Source: Clostridium sp. SCN 57-10
GTDB lineage: Bacteria > Bacillota > Clostridia > Oscillospirales > Butyricicoccaceae
NCBI GenBank assembly: GCA_001725215.1
Contig: MEFT01000037.1
Coordinates: 1-13,900 of the forward strand
Length of the DNA: 13,900 nucleotides
Direction of reading: 5' to 3'
The notes beneath the pieces were generated by a model. The model did no database searches. It worked only from the letters and a program-made list of their open reading frames with translations, and had not been told where the DNA came from. The translations under genes were made by a program, and so were the position numbers. This document shows, one piece after another, positions 1 to 6,874 of this stretch. Within the stretch, counting starts at the first letter, position 1; every line of letters starts with the position of its first letter.

Positions 1-48
1 TTTGGTTGAGCGCCGCCGACCTTTCATTGGAAACACCCAAAAAGGGTT

Positions 49-89
49 AAGACGACATCGGTCCAACTCACCGCGAAGCGTGTCGTCTT
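49..89. terminator. Possible hairpin in the non-coding left edge
   Basis: Bases 1-142 hold no supportable gene. A 9-bp perfect inverted repeat (AAGACGACA at 49-57, TGTCGTCTT at 81-89) encloses a 23-base loop and is followed on the plus strand by a short T run. It could end a plus-strand gene lying to the left of the window. The loop is long for an intrinsic terminator, so the call is weak. Confidence 0.25.
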
Positions 90-105
90 TTCGCTATGCC
101 AACAC

Positions 106-135
106 AAAACGGGAGAGCTTTTGCTCCCCCGTTTT
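106..135 (-). terminator. Terminator of the spoVA operon
   Basis: A 13-bp stem (106-118 with 123-135) closes a 4-base loop seven bases past the spoVAE stop codon. Read on the minus strand, the single mismatch becomes a G-U pair and the stem ends in a run of U, so it works best for the minus-strand operon. Plus-strand function is possible but weaker. Confidence 0.85.
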
Positions 136-142
136 TCATTCT

Positions 143-499
143 CTATGACCGGTCTCCGCCGGAAAACAGGCTTGCGGCAAGCAAACTGAAACCGACCGCC
201 GCCGCGATACCGCCCGCCGTTGCGGCCAGACCGCCGGTAAATGCACCGACGATGCCGCTGCCCATCACGGCTTTTTCCACGCCCTTCGCCATCGCATAGC
301 CGAAGCCGAGCAGCGGTACCGTCGCGCCCGCCCCCGCAAACTTGACGAGCGGGCCATATACCCCAATACCGGTCAGCAGTACGCCGAGCACGACATAGCT
401 TGACATGATACGCGCGGGCGTCAGCTTGGTGCGGTCAATGAGCACCTGACTGAGCGCGCAAATGACGCCCCCCACCAAAAATGCCTTTAAATAATCCAT
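143..499 (-). CDS. spoVAE: Stage V sporulation protein AE (SpoVAEb type)
   Basis: This is a small integral membrane protein of 118 residues, close to the usual length of about 116. SpoVA proteins form the channel complex in the spore inner membrane that moves dipicolinic acid in during sporulation and out during germination (established knowledge). Visible are hydrophobic segments at about residues 4-22, 33-52, 55-75 and 92-112 and the family-typical GAGATVPLLGFG stretch. The start chosen is the ATG at 499-497, because GGAGG sits seven bases upstream; an in-frame ATG six codons earlier lacks such a site. This ATG overlaps the spoVAD stop by one base (TAATG), so translation is probably coupled. 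It is the last gene of the operon. Confidence 0.93.
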   Translation of the reverse strand: MDYLKAFLVGGVICALSQVLIDRTKLTPARIMSSYVVLGVLLTGIGVYGPLVKFAGAGATVPLLGFGYAMAKGVEKAVMGSGIVGAFTGGLAATAGGIAAAVGFSLLAASLFSGGDRS

Positions 500-1488
500 T
501 ATACCGCCTCCAAACAAACCAAATGGCAGACGCCCGGCACGCTTTCACCCTGATTGGTCGTCAGCGGTGAGAGCAGCGCGCCCGTGCCGCAGAACAGCAC
601 GCGACGCAGCCTGCGGTCGGCAAGCGCGGGCAACAGATAGCCGGTAAGCACTGCCGCCGAGCAGCCGCAGCCCGAGGCGCCCGCATTGACGTCTTGCTCC
701 GCGTTGTAAAGCATCATGCCGCAATCGTCATAGCACGGTTCAAGGTTCAGTCCGTCGCCGGCACACAGGTCGAGCACAATGCGCTTGCCGATGCTCGCGA
801 GATCGCCCGTGACGATAAGATCATAGTCGGCCGGTGCCTCCCCCGTATCGGCAAAATAGCGCGTCAGCGTTTCATACGCGCTCTGCGCCATCGCCGCGCC
901 CATGTTTCCCGCGTCGGTTACGCCGGGGTCGAATATGCGCCCGATGTGCGCGCGCGTCAGGCGAATGCTTCCCCCGTCCTGCGCGAGCACGACGGCGCCC
1001 GACGCCGTCGCCGTCCACTGCGCGCTGGGCGGACGCTGTGAGCCATATTCAAGCGGGAAGCGGTATTGCCGCTCCGCCGAGCAAAAGTGAGAAGACGCCA
1101 TACACAGAGCGTTTTCGCGTATGCCACCCGAAATAAGCGACGCGCCGACGAGCATACTTTCCGCCATCGTCGAACACGCGCCGTACAGCCCCAAGAACGG
1201 AATGCCGCTGTCTCGCAGCGAAAAGCTGGTCGATACACACTGGTTGAGCAGGTCGCCGCCGAGCGCTACGCCGATCTGCCGCTGCTCGATGCCCGACTTT
1301 TGCACCGCGTCCTGCCATGCCGTTTCCAGCATGCGGCGCTCTGCCTTTTCCCAGGTCTTTTCGCCGAACAGGTTGTCTTGGGAGGTGTGATCAAAATAGC
1401 GGCCTAGGGGACCTTCAGTTTCTTTCTTGCCGACGCAAGATGACCACGAACGCACAAAAACGGGTTTTTCAAAGATAATCGTATCCAT
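499..1488 (-). CDS. spoVAD: Stage V sporulation protein AD (SpoVAD)
   Basis: SpoVAD is a 329-residue thiolase-fold protein, against about 338 in Bacillus. It is the dipicolinic-acid-binding member of the SpoVA complex at the spore inner membrane (established knowledge). Seen in the sequence are the N-terminal stretch FEKPVFVRSWSSCVGKKETE, which includes the family's early region, and LGLYGACSTMAESMLVGA, where Cys105 lies at the place of the thiolase-fold nucleophile. A C-terminal GASGCGCSAAVL segment is also present. The start codon directly abuts the spoVAC stop (TGAATG). The ribosome site GGAGGG lies inside the spoVAC end. The gene is intact, and the order C-D-E with no gaps is the standard clostridial form lacking spoVAA, AB and AF. 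Confidence 0.96.
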   Translation of the reverse strand: MDTIIFEKPVFVRSWSSCVGKKETEGPLGRYFDHTSQDNLFGEKTWEKAERRMLETAWQDAVQKSGIEQRQIGVALGGDLLNQCVSTSFSLRDSGIPFLGLYGACSTMAESMLVGASLISGGIRENALCMASSHFCSAERQYRFPLEYGSQRPPSAQWTATASGAVVLAQDGGSIRLTRAHIGRIFDPGVTDAGNMGAAMAQSAYETLTRYFADTGEAPADYDLIVTGDLASIGKRIVLDLCAGDGLNLEPCYDDCGMMLYNAEQDVNAGASGCGCSAAVLTGYLLPALADRRLRRVLFCGTGALLSPLTTNQGESVPGVCHLVCLEAV

Positions 1489-1932
1489 TCAGCGCCCTCC
1501 GAACACGAGCAGCAGAAGCCCGTAAACAATTGACGCCGAAACGCCGTATACGATGACCGGCCCTGCGATGGTAAACATTTTTACGCAGGTACCGAGTACA
1601 AACCCTTCTGTTTTAAACTCCATCGCGGGAGACGCAATAGAGTTTGCAAAGCCGGTGATAGGCACCAGCGTACCCGCGCCCGCCCACTTTGCAATTTTTT
1701 CGTAAACACGCGCCGCCGTCAGCGCAACGCCGATGAACACCATCGTAATACTCGTCGCCGCGGCGCGCGTATCGTCGGGTAGATTGAGCGATGTGTAGAG
1801 CTTGGAAAATGCCTCTCCGAGCGCGCACAGCGCGCCACCCACCAAAAACGCCGCCGGAATGTTTTTATAAGACGGCGTAGGCGGCGAAAGCCGCTCGTAG
1901 AGCTTCTTATACTGGTCACGTGAAAGCTTCAT
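1489..1932 (-). CDS. spoVAC: Stage V sporulation protein AC (SpoVAC)
   Basis: A membrane protein of 147 residues (usual length about 150), homologous to SpoVAE. SpoVAC is reported to act as a mechanosensitive channel component in spore dipicolinic acid release (established knowledge). The N-terminal KLSRDQYKKLYERLSPPTPS is typical of the family. Hydrophobic segments follow at about residues 28-47, 57-79 and 112-145, plus GAGTLVPITGFANS, which mirrors the GAG..VP..GF motif of SpoVAE. The chosen ATG has AGGTGG five bases upstream; an ATG 11 codons earlier has no such site. In Bacillus this operon is transcribed by the forespore factor sigma-G. The upstream region holds CATTATA (complement of 2026-2032), a match to the sigma-F/G -10 element, but no convincing -35 partner. 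Confidence 0.95.
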   Translation of the reverse strand: MKLSRDQYKKLYERLSPPTPSYKNIPAAFLVGGALCALGEAFSKLYTSLNLPDDTRAAATSITMVFIGVALTAARVYEKIAKWAGAGTLVPITGFANSIASPAMEFKTEGFVLGTCVKMFTIAGPVIVYGVSASIVYGLLLLVFGGR

Positions 1933-2003
1933 AAAAACCACCTCATGCGCAGTTTTCCCGTGCACCTTTTGTTTATGCGGCGTGTTTGTTCATCGTTTTT
2001 TTG

Positions 2004-2031
2004 TTGCTTTGCGCCTGAATATGAGTATAAT
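2004..2031 (+). promoter_or_regulatory. Predicted sigma-A promoter of the sulfatase gene
   Basis: TATAAT at 2026-2031 matches the -10 consensus perfectly. TTGCTT at 2004-2009 serves as -35 with a 16-base spacer. It lies about 70 bases before the sulfatase start. The same bases read on the other strand give CATTATA, a possible sigma-F/G -10 for spoVA, so the element may be shared by divergent units. Confidence 0.6.
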
Positions 2032-2099
2032 GAATATGGTCAGGTGCAAAAAATGGAATCTGCATAGACACGCGCAAATACTGAAATGGAGCGAATCAA

Positions 2100-3951
2100 A
2101 TGCAAGAATCGGGCGCATCTTTCTTAACGGATGAGCGGCCTCCGCTGCTTGGCACGTACGGACTCGCCGTTTTTTTCTTTTTTCAGTTTCTCTGGCTTGA
2201 GCTGACGTTTCGCATCATGACGCACGGTCTATGGGGCATCGGCCTGCTGTTTTCCGTGTTGTTCGGGGCCGCCGGCGCGCTTGGGCTCTCTTTTTTCTGC
2301 CGCCTTGCCCCGCCGCGCGTCAACACCGCGCTTTGCTTCGCCGTGCTTGCCTTTTTTTCAACGCTGTACGCGGCGCAGGTGGTCTATTATCACTTTTCCA
2401 ATACGTATTTTACGGTATTTTCGGCGGCAAACGGCGGTATGATTCTCGAATTTATGGACAACATCAAGTTTTCCATTTTGCAGAATCTGCATCGCATCTT
2501 TGTCTGCTTTGTGCCTATCATCGTGTTTATCCTTGTGCGGCGGCGGCTTGATTTGTCGCCCGGCGGCTGGAAACGTGTGCTGCGGCGCGGTCTTGCGGCG
2601 CTTGGTGCGCACGCCGTTTGCGTTGCGATGCTGCTTGTCGGCGGCACGGGCGCACTGTCGCCCTTCGGGCTTTATTTCAACACCATTTCGCTCGACCATT
2701 CGATTGAGCGCCTCGGCGTTTTGACGGCGATGCGCGTCGACCTAGAGCGGCTACTCGTGCATTTCGAGCCGAAGGTCGAGCTTTCCGAGCCGATCCCGGA
2801 GCAGTATGTGCCGCAGGATACCGCGCCCAACACGCTGCCCATCGACTTTGAGGCGCTTGCCGCACAGGCGGAGGACGGCTCGACGCTGCAGCAGATGCAC
2901 CAGTATTTCTCCGGCGTGGCGCCAACCTATCAAAACGACCACAGCGGCATCTGGCAGGGCAAAAACCTTGTTTGGATCGTGGCGGAAAGCTTTTCGCCCT
3001 GGTTTATCTCGCCGGAGCTGACGCCGACGCTTTACCAGCTTTCTACCGAAGGCTATCAATTCAAGAATTTCTACGTTCCGCTATGGGGCCTCAGCACGTC
3101 GGATGGCGAATACGCCACGCTGACGGGACTTTTCCCCAAGCTACACTTATTATAACCGCCAGCGGTCGCACCCCAATCTGGGCTATGACTACAAGGGCAT
3201 CGGCAACGGGCTGATGATGCGTGCGCAATGGCCGCGCTCTGACCGCGAAATGATCGACGTGACGACCGGCGAATATATGAACGCTCCGCCTTTTCACACC
3301 TACTACCTGACGGTAAGCGGCCATATGATATACGACTTTGGCGGCAACAGCATGGCGTTTCAAAACCGCGCGCTCGTGGAAGACCTTCCATATTCTGACG
3401 AGGCGCGTGCATACATTGCGGGCAACCTTGAGCTCGAGCGTGCGCTCGCGCTGCTGATGGAGCGGCTTGACGAGGCGGGGCAGCTTGACGACACGGTGAT
3501 CGTACTCTCCGCTGACCATTACCCCTACGGCCTGTCCGACGAGGTCATCAGTGAAATGGCGGGCTATGAGGTGAACACCGATCTCGAGCGCTTCCACAGC
3601 ACGCTCATCCTGTATAAGCACGGCATGACACCCGCGGTCGTGGAAAAACCGTGCTCAAGCGTTGATGTTCTGCCCACCGTGCTCAATCTGCTCGGCGTGC
3701 CTTATGATTCGCGGCTGCTGATGGGGCGCGACGTTTTTTCAGAGGCGCCGCCTCTCGTCGTGTTCTGTGACCAGAGCTGGCTGACCGACCGCGCCTATTT
3801 CAACTCGACCGCCGAAACGTTGACCGTATTTGGCGACGAACCGCTGCCGGACGGCTACGCCGACGCGATGGCCAGCCTCGTCAAGGCGCGCCTGACCTAT
3901 TCGGGGCTTATTCTTGACCTTGATTATTACCGCACGCTCGGCTTAAATTGA
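2100..3951 (+). pseudogene. LtaS-type membrane sulfatase/phosphotransferase, disrupted
   Basis: This encodes an alkaline-phosphatase-superfamily membrane enzyme of the LtaS-like type (COG1368), which transfers or cleaves phosphoglycerol-type groups outside the cell. About five membrane helices occupy residues 16-185. The catalytic domain follows, with VAESFSPW (metal Glu) and STSDGEYATLTGLFP (nucleophile Thr333, codon 3096-3098). The frame then stops at 3153-3155. The continuation is in another frame from about 3142 (YTYYNRQRSHPN, then TVSGHMIYDF and LSADHYPYG with the Asp-His metal pair) to the stop at 3949-3951. Intact relatives, as remembered, have roughly 40 residues between FPK and YTYYNR, so the lesion looks like an out-of-frame internal deletion near 3141. 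GGAG lies eight bases before the start; no ribosome site supports a restart at 3214. A bidirectional terminator follows. Confidence 0.8.
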
Positions 3952-3966
3952 TGAAAATGCAAAACA

Positions 3967-3999
3967 AAAAGCTCATGGCGCAATGCGCCATGAGCTTTT
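3967..3999. terminator. Bidirectional terminator between convergent genes
   Basis: A perfect 14-bp stem (3967-3980 with 3986-3999) with a 5-base loop has A-runs on the left and T-runs on the right. It can therefore stop transcription from the plus-strand sulfatase gene and from the minus-strand antiporter gene, whose stop codon is 12 bases away. Confidence 0.9.
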
Positions 4000-4011
4000 A
4001 AAATTTTGCTG

Positions 4012-5652
4012 TTATTTTTTAACCGCAGCCGCAGGCTGCCTTTTGAGCACGATTGCTCGGATGGCAAAGATGGTGCCTATCATCGCGGCAATGGCGAAGG
4101 GCAGCACGATAAACGCGTTGCGCACAAAGCCGGAGATGATGAAGAAGACGAACGAAACAGCCGTAACGGTAAGCGCATAGGGCAACTGTGTCGAAACGTG
4201 GTTGATGTGGTCGCTCTGCGCGCCGGTCGACGCCATGATAGTCGTATCGGAGATGGGCGAGCAGTGGTCGCCGCAGACGGCGCCTGCGAGGCAGGCCGAG
4301 ATGGTAACGACCATCAGCTCGCTGGTCGGGTCAAGCACAGCAACGACGATGGGCAGCAGGATGCCGAACGTGCCCCACGAGGTGCCCGTGGCAAACGACA
4401 GGCCGCAGCCGATGAGGAAGACGATGGCCGGCAGGAAGGACTGCAGTTCACCCGCCATATTCTGCACAATGCCCGCGACGTATTCCGCGCCGCCGAGCAG
4501 GCTGGTCATGCCGCTCAGCGTCCAGGCAAAGGTGAGGATGAGAATGGCGGGGACCATGGCGATGAAGCCCTTCGGAATGCACTCGGCAAACTCTTTAAAG
4601 GTTAGCACACGGCGCAGCACAAAGAAGAAGAACGCGAACAGAATGGCGACAAACGAGCCGAGCGCAAGGCCGAGCGACGCGTCGCAGTTAGCGAACGACT
4701 GCACGAAGCTTACGCCGTCAAAGAAGCCGCCGGTGTAAATCATACCGGTGATGCAACAGATGATGAGCACGATGACGGGCAGCACGAGGTCGATGATCGA
4801 ACCCTTGCCGGAAACGACTTCCGCCTGCATGTCGGCATAGGGGCGCTCGGGCGTCGTGTACAGGTCATTGCGGTAAATAGCGTTGTCCTCATGCTTTTTC
4901 ATGGGGCCGTAGTCAAAGTTGAGCAGCGAAATGGTGATCATCATGACGATGGTGAGCAGTGCGTAGTAGTTATACGGGATGGAGCGCAAGAACCACGACA
5001 TACCGTCGGTATTGTCGACCACACCGGCTACCGCCGCCGCCCACGAGGAGATGGGGGCGATGATGCAAACGGGCGCCGCAGTCGCGTCGATGATGTAAGC
5101 CAGCTTGGCGCGCGAAATGTTGTGCGCGTCAGTCACAGGTCGCATGACGGAGCCGACCGTCAAGCAGTTGAAATAGTCGTCTACGAAGATAAGTACGCCG
5201 AGACCGACCGTGGCAAGCTGCGCGCCCTTGCGCGTTGTGATCTTCTTGGCCGCCCACTCGCCGTAGGCCGCGGAGCCGCCCGCCTTGTTCATCATGGCGA
5301 CGAGCATGCCGAGCAGCACGAGGAAGATCAGAATGCCGACGTTCCAGCCGTCTGCCAGCTTCGCGATGAAGCCCTTTTCAAACATGGTCGTCAGCGCGAG
5401 CACGGGGTGGAAGTTTGCGTAGAACAGGGCGCCGGCCGCGATGCCGACGAAGAGTGACATGTAAACCTCTTTGGTCACAAGGGCAAGCGCAATTGCGATG
5501 ATGGGGGGCACAAGCGCCCAGAAGGTGCCGTACAGATTGCTCTGGTATTCGGCCGCCTCGCCCTCGGCGAGCGCACCTGTGGTAACAAAGGTAAGCACGG
5601 TAATCGCAATGAGCAGCAGGGTCAGAAATCTTCTTGATCGAATACGGTTCAA
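4012..5652 (-). CDS. NhaC-family Na+/H+ antiporter
   Basis: A polytopic transporter of 546 residues in the Na_H_antiporter/NhaC group (Pfam PF03553, COG1757). It exchanges Na+ for H+, or an organic acid or amino acid pair, across the cytoplasmic membrane. Family signatures seen are IFVDDYFNCLTVGSVMRPVTD-like residues near 145-165, PISSWAA, TGTSWGTFGILLPI and CGDHCSPISDTTI. About 11-12 hydrophobic segments are visible. The first one (FLTLLLIAITVLTFVTTGALA) resembles a cleavable signal with an A-x-A end. I chose the TTG start at 5652-5650 because GGAG lies eight bases upstream. The longer ATG start at 5691 falls inside the predicted -10 box and has no ribosome site. The gene is monocistronic. 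The substrate cannot be read from sequence. Confidence 0.9.
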   Translation of the reverse strand: MNRIRSRRFLTLLLIAITVLTFVTTGALAEGEAAEYQSNLYGTFWALVPPIIAIALALVTKEVYMSLFVGIAAGALFYANFHPVLALTTMFEKGFIAKLADGWNVGILIFLVLLGMLVAMMNKAGGSAAYGEWAAKKITTRKGAQLATVGLGVLIFVDDYFNCLTVGSVMRPVTDAHNISRAKLAYIIDATAAPVCIIAPISSWAAAVAGVVDNTDGMSWFLRSIPYNYYALLTIVMMITISLLNFDYGPMKKHEDNAIYRNDLYTTPERPYADMQAEVVSGKGSIIDLVLPVIVLIICCITGMIYTGGFFDGVSFVQSFANCDASLGLALGSFVAILFAFFFFVLRRVLTFKEFAECIPKGFIAMVPAILILTFAWTLSGMTSLLGGAEYVAGIVQNMAGELQSFLPAIVFLIGCGLSFATGTSWGTFGILLPIVVAVLDPTSELMVVTISACLAGAVCGDHCSPISDTTIMASTGAQSDHINHVSTQLPYALTVTAVSFVFFIISGFVRNAFIVLPFAIAAMIGTIFAIRAIVLKRQPAAAVKK

Positions 5653-5686
5653 GCGATTCACTCCATTTCCTTGTTTTGGTGTCTTC

Positions 5687-5714
5687 ATCATATCATATTT
5701 GACTAAATTGTAAA
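5687..5714 (-). promoter_or_regulatory. Predicted sigma-A promoter of the antiporter gene
   Basis: On the minus strand, TTTACA (complement of 5709-5714) and TATGAT (complement of 5687-5692) are separated by 16 bases. The predicted transcript starts near 5680, after the ATGATG at 5691-5686. This leaves a leader of about 28 bases with GGAG before the TTG start, which is the argument for the shorter protein. Confidence 0.65.
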
Positions 5715-5792
5715 CTATTTGCTTTCATTTTTTTGGTAGTCATTTTCGCAGAAAAAAAGGATGCGTTTTTGGCGCTTCCGTCAACAGCGTGC

Positions 5793-5866
5793 CACGGTGA
5801 AGCAGCAACCGTGCAAGACCCCACTGCGTGACGCGCGAAAGCGCGTCGACTATGGTAGTGAAGGTC
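5793..5866 (+). other. Extended hairpins in a gene-free stretch; possible structured RNA
   Basis: The stretch 5715-5961 holds no gene I can support. Within it, CACGGT (5793-5798) pairs with ACCGTG (5808-5813). A second, longer helix stacks GACC (5817-5820)/GGTC (5863-5866), CACTGC (5822-5827)/GTAGTG (5855-5860) and GACGCGC (5830-5836)/GCGCGTC (5841-5847), closed by a GAAA tetraloop at 5837-5840. The tetraloop is of the GNRA type only on the plus strand. I see no matching promoter and recognise no known riboswitch, tRNA, SRP or 6S signature. It could also be a repeat element or the remnant of a gene. Confidence 0.35.
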
Positions 5867-5961
5867 CTTCGGCAGCCGCCCGATTACAGCGTGATCAGCA
5901 AGCCCTCCCCGTCCTGAAGCAGAGTATCCTTGCAAAAGGGTTGTGAATGTCTTCGTTATCA

Positions 5962-6031
5962 AAAATGTAAAAGCTTCTTGACATTTTATTTGGTAGATGC
6001 TATTATGAAAATGTAAAAACATTTTGACATT
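5962..6031 (+). repeat. Repeated operator-like half-sites (AAAATGT/ACATTTT)
   Basis: Two copies of a 24-base unit (5962-5985 and 6008-6031) start 46 bases apart and agree at about 21 of 24 positions. Each carries AAAATGT and, on the other side, ACATTTT or ACATT. The second copy includes a perfect palindrome: AAAATGT (6008-6014), four A, ACATTTT (6019-6025). One copy overlaps the -35 box and the other covers the predicted transcription start. This is the arrangement expected of operators for the XRE repressor encoded just downstream (inference). Confidence 0.6.
5978..6006 (+). promoter_or_regulatory. Consensus sigma-A promoter of the XRE island
   Basis: A perfect TTGACA (5978-5983) and TATTAT (6001-6006) are separated by the ideal 17 bases, followed by AAAGGA and the ATG at 6048. 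It is the strongest promoter in the window. It is embedded in the repeated half-sites, so it is probably held down by the downstream regulator. Confidence 0.85.
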
Positions 6032-6047
6032 GAAAGGATAGTGTTCT

Positions 6048-6281
6048 ATGAAATACACAAACAAACTTGATGAAATGGAGCAGTATATTGCATTAAAAAG
6101 CTTGAAAATTGCATATTGGTTTACAGTAACATTTCTTGTTATTTGGACTATAGTAGATGTAATTATACAAAAAAATATCTACAGCATTCCTCTTATCCTG
6201 TTAGCATCACAAAATATTATACTTACTTTTTTTGACCGTTATTTTAAAAGAAAGCTTAGCGAGAGCGATAATGATAAATGA
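6048..6281 (+). CDS. Small two-helix membrane protein of unknown function
   Basis: A 77-residue protein with a polar N-terminus containing DEMEQYIALKSLK. It has two hydrophobic segments at about residues 21-41 and 44-62 and a short basic/polar tail (RYFKRKLSESDNDK). AAAGGA lies nine bases before the ATG. The gene is AT-rich, unlike its GC-rich neighbours, which suggests acquisition from elsewhere. It overlaps the start of the XRE gene by 11 bases and shares its promoter. Small membrane proteins paired with a compact XRE regulator are common in Firmicutes and may serve as signal input or as the controlled target. I do not recognise the family firmly and assign no function. Confidence 0.75.
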   Translation: MKYTNKLDEMEQYIALKSLKIAYWFTVTFLVIWTIVDVIIQKNIYSIPLILLASQNIILTFFDRYFKRKLSESDNDK

Positions 6282-6459
6282 AGTCAGAAAATATCGTAAA
6301 GAGGCAAAATTAACACAAGAGGAATTTGCTCAAAAATTGTCCGTTACCAGACAAACAATTAATGCTATAGAGAACAACAAATATAGCCCTACCCTTGAAT
6401 TAGCATTAAAAATGGCAGCATATTTGAAAGTGCCTGTTGAAGATTTATTCGTTTTATAA
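6271..6459 (+). CDS. XRE/Cro-family helix-turn-helix regulator
   Basis: A 62-residue DNA-binding protein made almost entirely of one HTH_3 domain. The residues KLTQEEFAQKLSVTRQTINA form the helix-turn-helix, followed by IENNKYSPTLELALKMA and the conserved tail VPVEDLFVL. This is the short YozG-like/COG1476 type of repressor. I chose the ATG at 6271, which gives the usual compact N-terminus MINEVRKYRKEAK. An upstream ATG at 6232 would add 13 residues encoded within the membrane-protein gene. The 11-base overlap suggests coupled translation. It is likely autoregulatory through the repeated half-sites at 5962-6031 (inference). Codon use is AT-rich, like its partner. Confidence 0.9.
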   Translation: MINEVRKYRKEAKLTQEEFAQKLSVTRQTINAIENNKYSPTLELALKMAAYLKVPVEDLFVL

Positions 6460-6491
6460 TACAGTTCAACGAATAAATTGCAAATTAGATA

Positions 6492-6520
6492 GGTCGGCTT
6501 CTTTGATGTGGGAGCCGACC
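6492..6520 (+). terminator. Possible terminator after the XRE gene
   Basis: A GC-rich stem (6492-6501 with 6511-6520, including one G-U pair) lies about 30 bases past the XRE stop. It is followed by TGTTAATTTTATT, a poor U-run. It may end the island transcript in the plus direction. Confidence 0.5.
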
Positions 6521-6534
6521 TGTTAATTTTATTA

Positions 6535-6709
6535 ATCCATCCCGAGTATCTGCCAGGTAGGCGATGGAGCAGTCTTTCGGCAGACCAAGCTCCCACCGGC
6601 GCGGCTCCGCGCCGACTTCGGCAAACTGAAAAAGCGTCTTCCCTTCGCGCGCAAAGTAGACAGGGTTATCGGCCTCGTCGATGCAAGCAGACAGGTCGAT
6701 CATCCCCAT
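6535..6709 (-). pseudogene. Possible remnant of a host-type gene
   Basis: The stretch 6521-6839 has no confident gene. On the minus strand a GC-rich frame reads MGMIDLSACIDEADNP, then VYFAREGKTLFQFAEVGAEP and RRWELGLPKDCSIAYL. It looks like real protein rather than a shadow, because no gene lies on the other strand. It runs from GC-rich DNA straight into the AT-rich island at about 6535, where the frame continues into the terminator-like hairpin and loses its character. A tail cut off by island insertion, or a short hypothetical gene starting at the ATG at 6709, are both possible. I do not recognise the family. Confidence 0.25.
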
Positions 6710-6839
6710 CTTTTCAAGCCCTCTGTTTTCATATTGCACAAATTGCAATATAAATTAATCCAATGGTATGGTTATGTTTTCGCCCAAAACCCGCCGTTGT
6801 TTTTGGCGCTTTCGCCCATATCGCGCCGCTGGCACGGGG

Positions 6840-6848
6840 TGCTATACT
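6840..6848 (+). promoter_or_regulatory. Extended -10 promoter of the amidohydrolase gene
   Basis: TGCTATACT (6840-6848) is an extended -10 element, 26 bases before the start codon. No good -35 box sits at the right distance, which the TG extension could compensate for. Confidence 0.55.
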
Positions 6849-6874
6849 AAAGGTAATCGAAAACGGAGGTCATT

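Noticed and set aside
1932..2060. Sigma-G promoter for the spoVA operon
   Set aside because: CATTATA is present but no GnATA-type -35 box lies 16-18 bases upstream, and the same bases form the complement of a good sigma-A -10; not listed as a separate feature.
3091..3621. 176-residue minus-strand frame across the sulfatase lesion
   Set aside because: It reads antisense through conserved sulfatase blocks (YNRQRSHPN, GYDYKG) and has no ribosome site, so it is not a replacement gene.
4006..5457. Plus-strand frames of 178-199 residues opposite the antiporter gene
   Set aside because: Products are repetitive and rich in Asp, Gly and Arg with no family resemblance; the antiporter on the other strand explains the open frames.
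5693..6064. Minus-strand 123-residue frame between the antiporter and the XRE island
   Set aside because: It would run antisense through the strong TTGACA/TATTAT promoter and the operator repeats, and changes composition halfway; no start signal.
5765..6811. 13-base direct repeat (GTTTTTGGCGCTT at 5765-5777 and 6799-6811) flanking the AT-rich island
   Set aside because: It could be mistaken for attachment or target-site duplication, but it does not sit at the composition boundaries, and no integrase or transposase is present; chance is sufficient.
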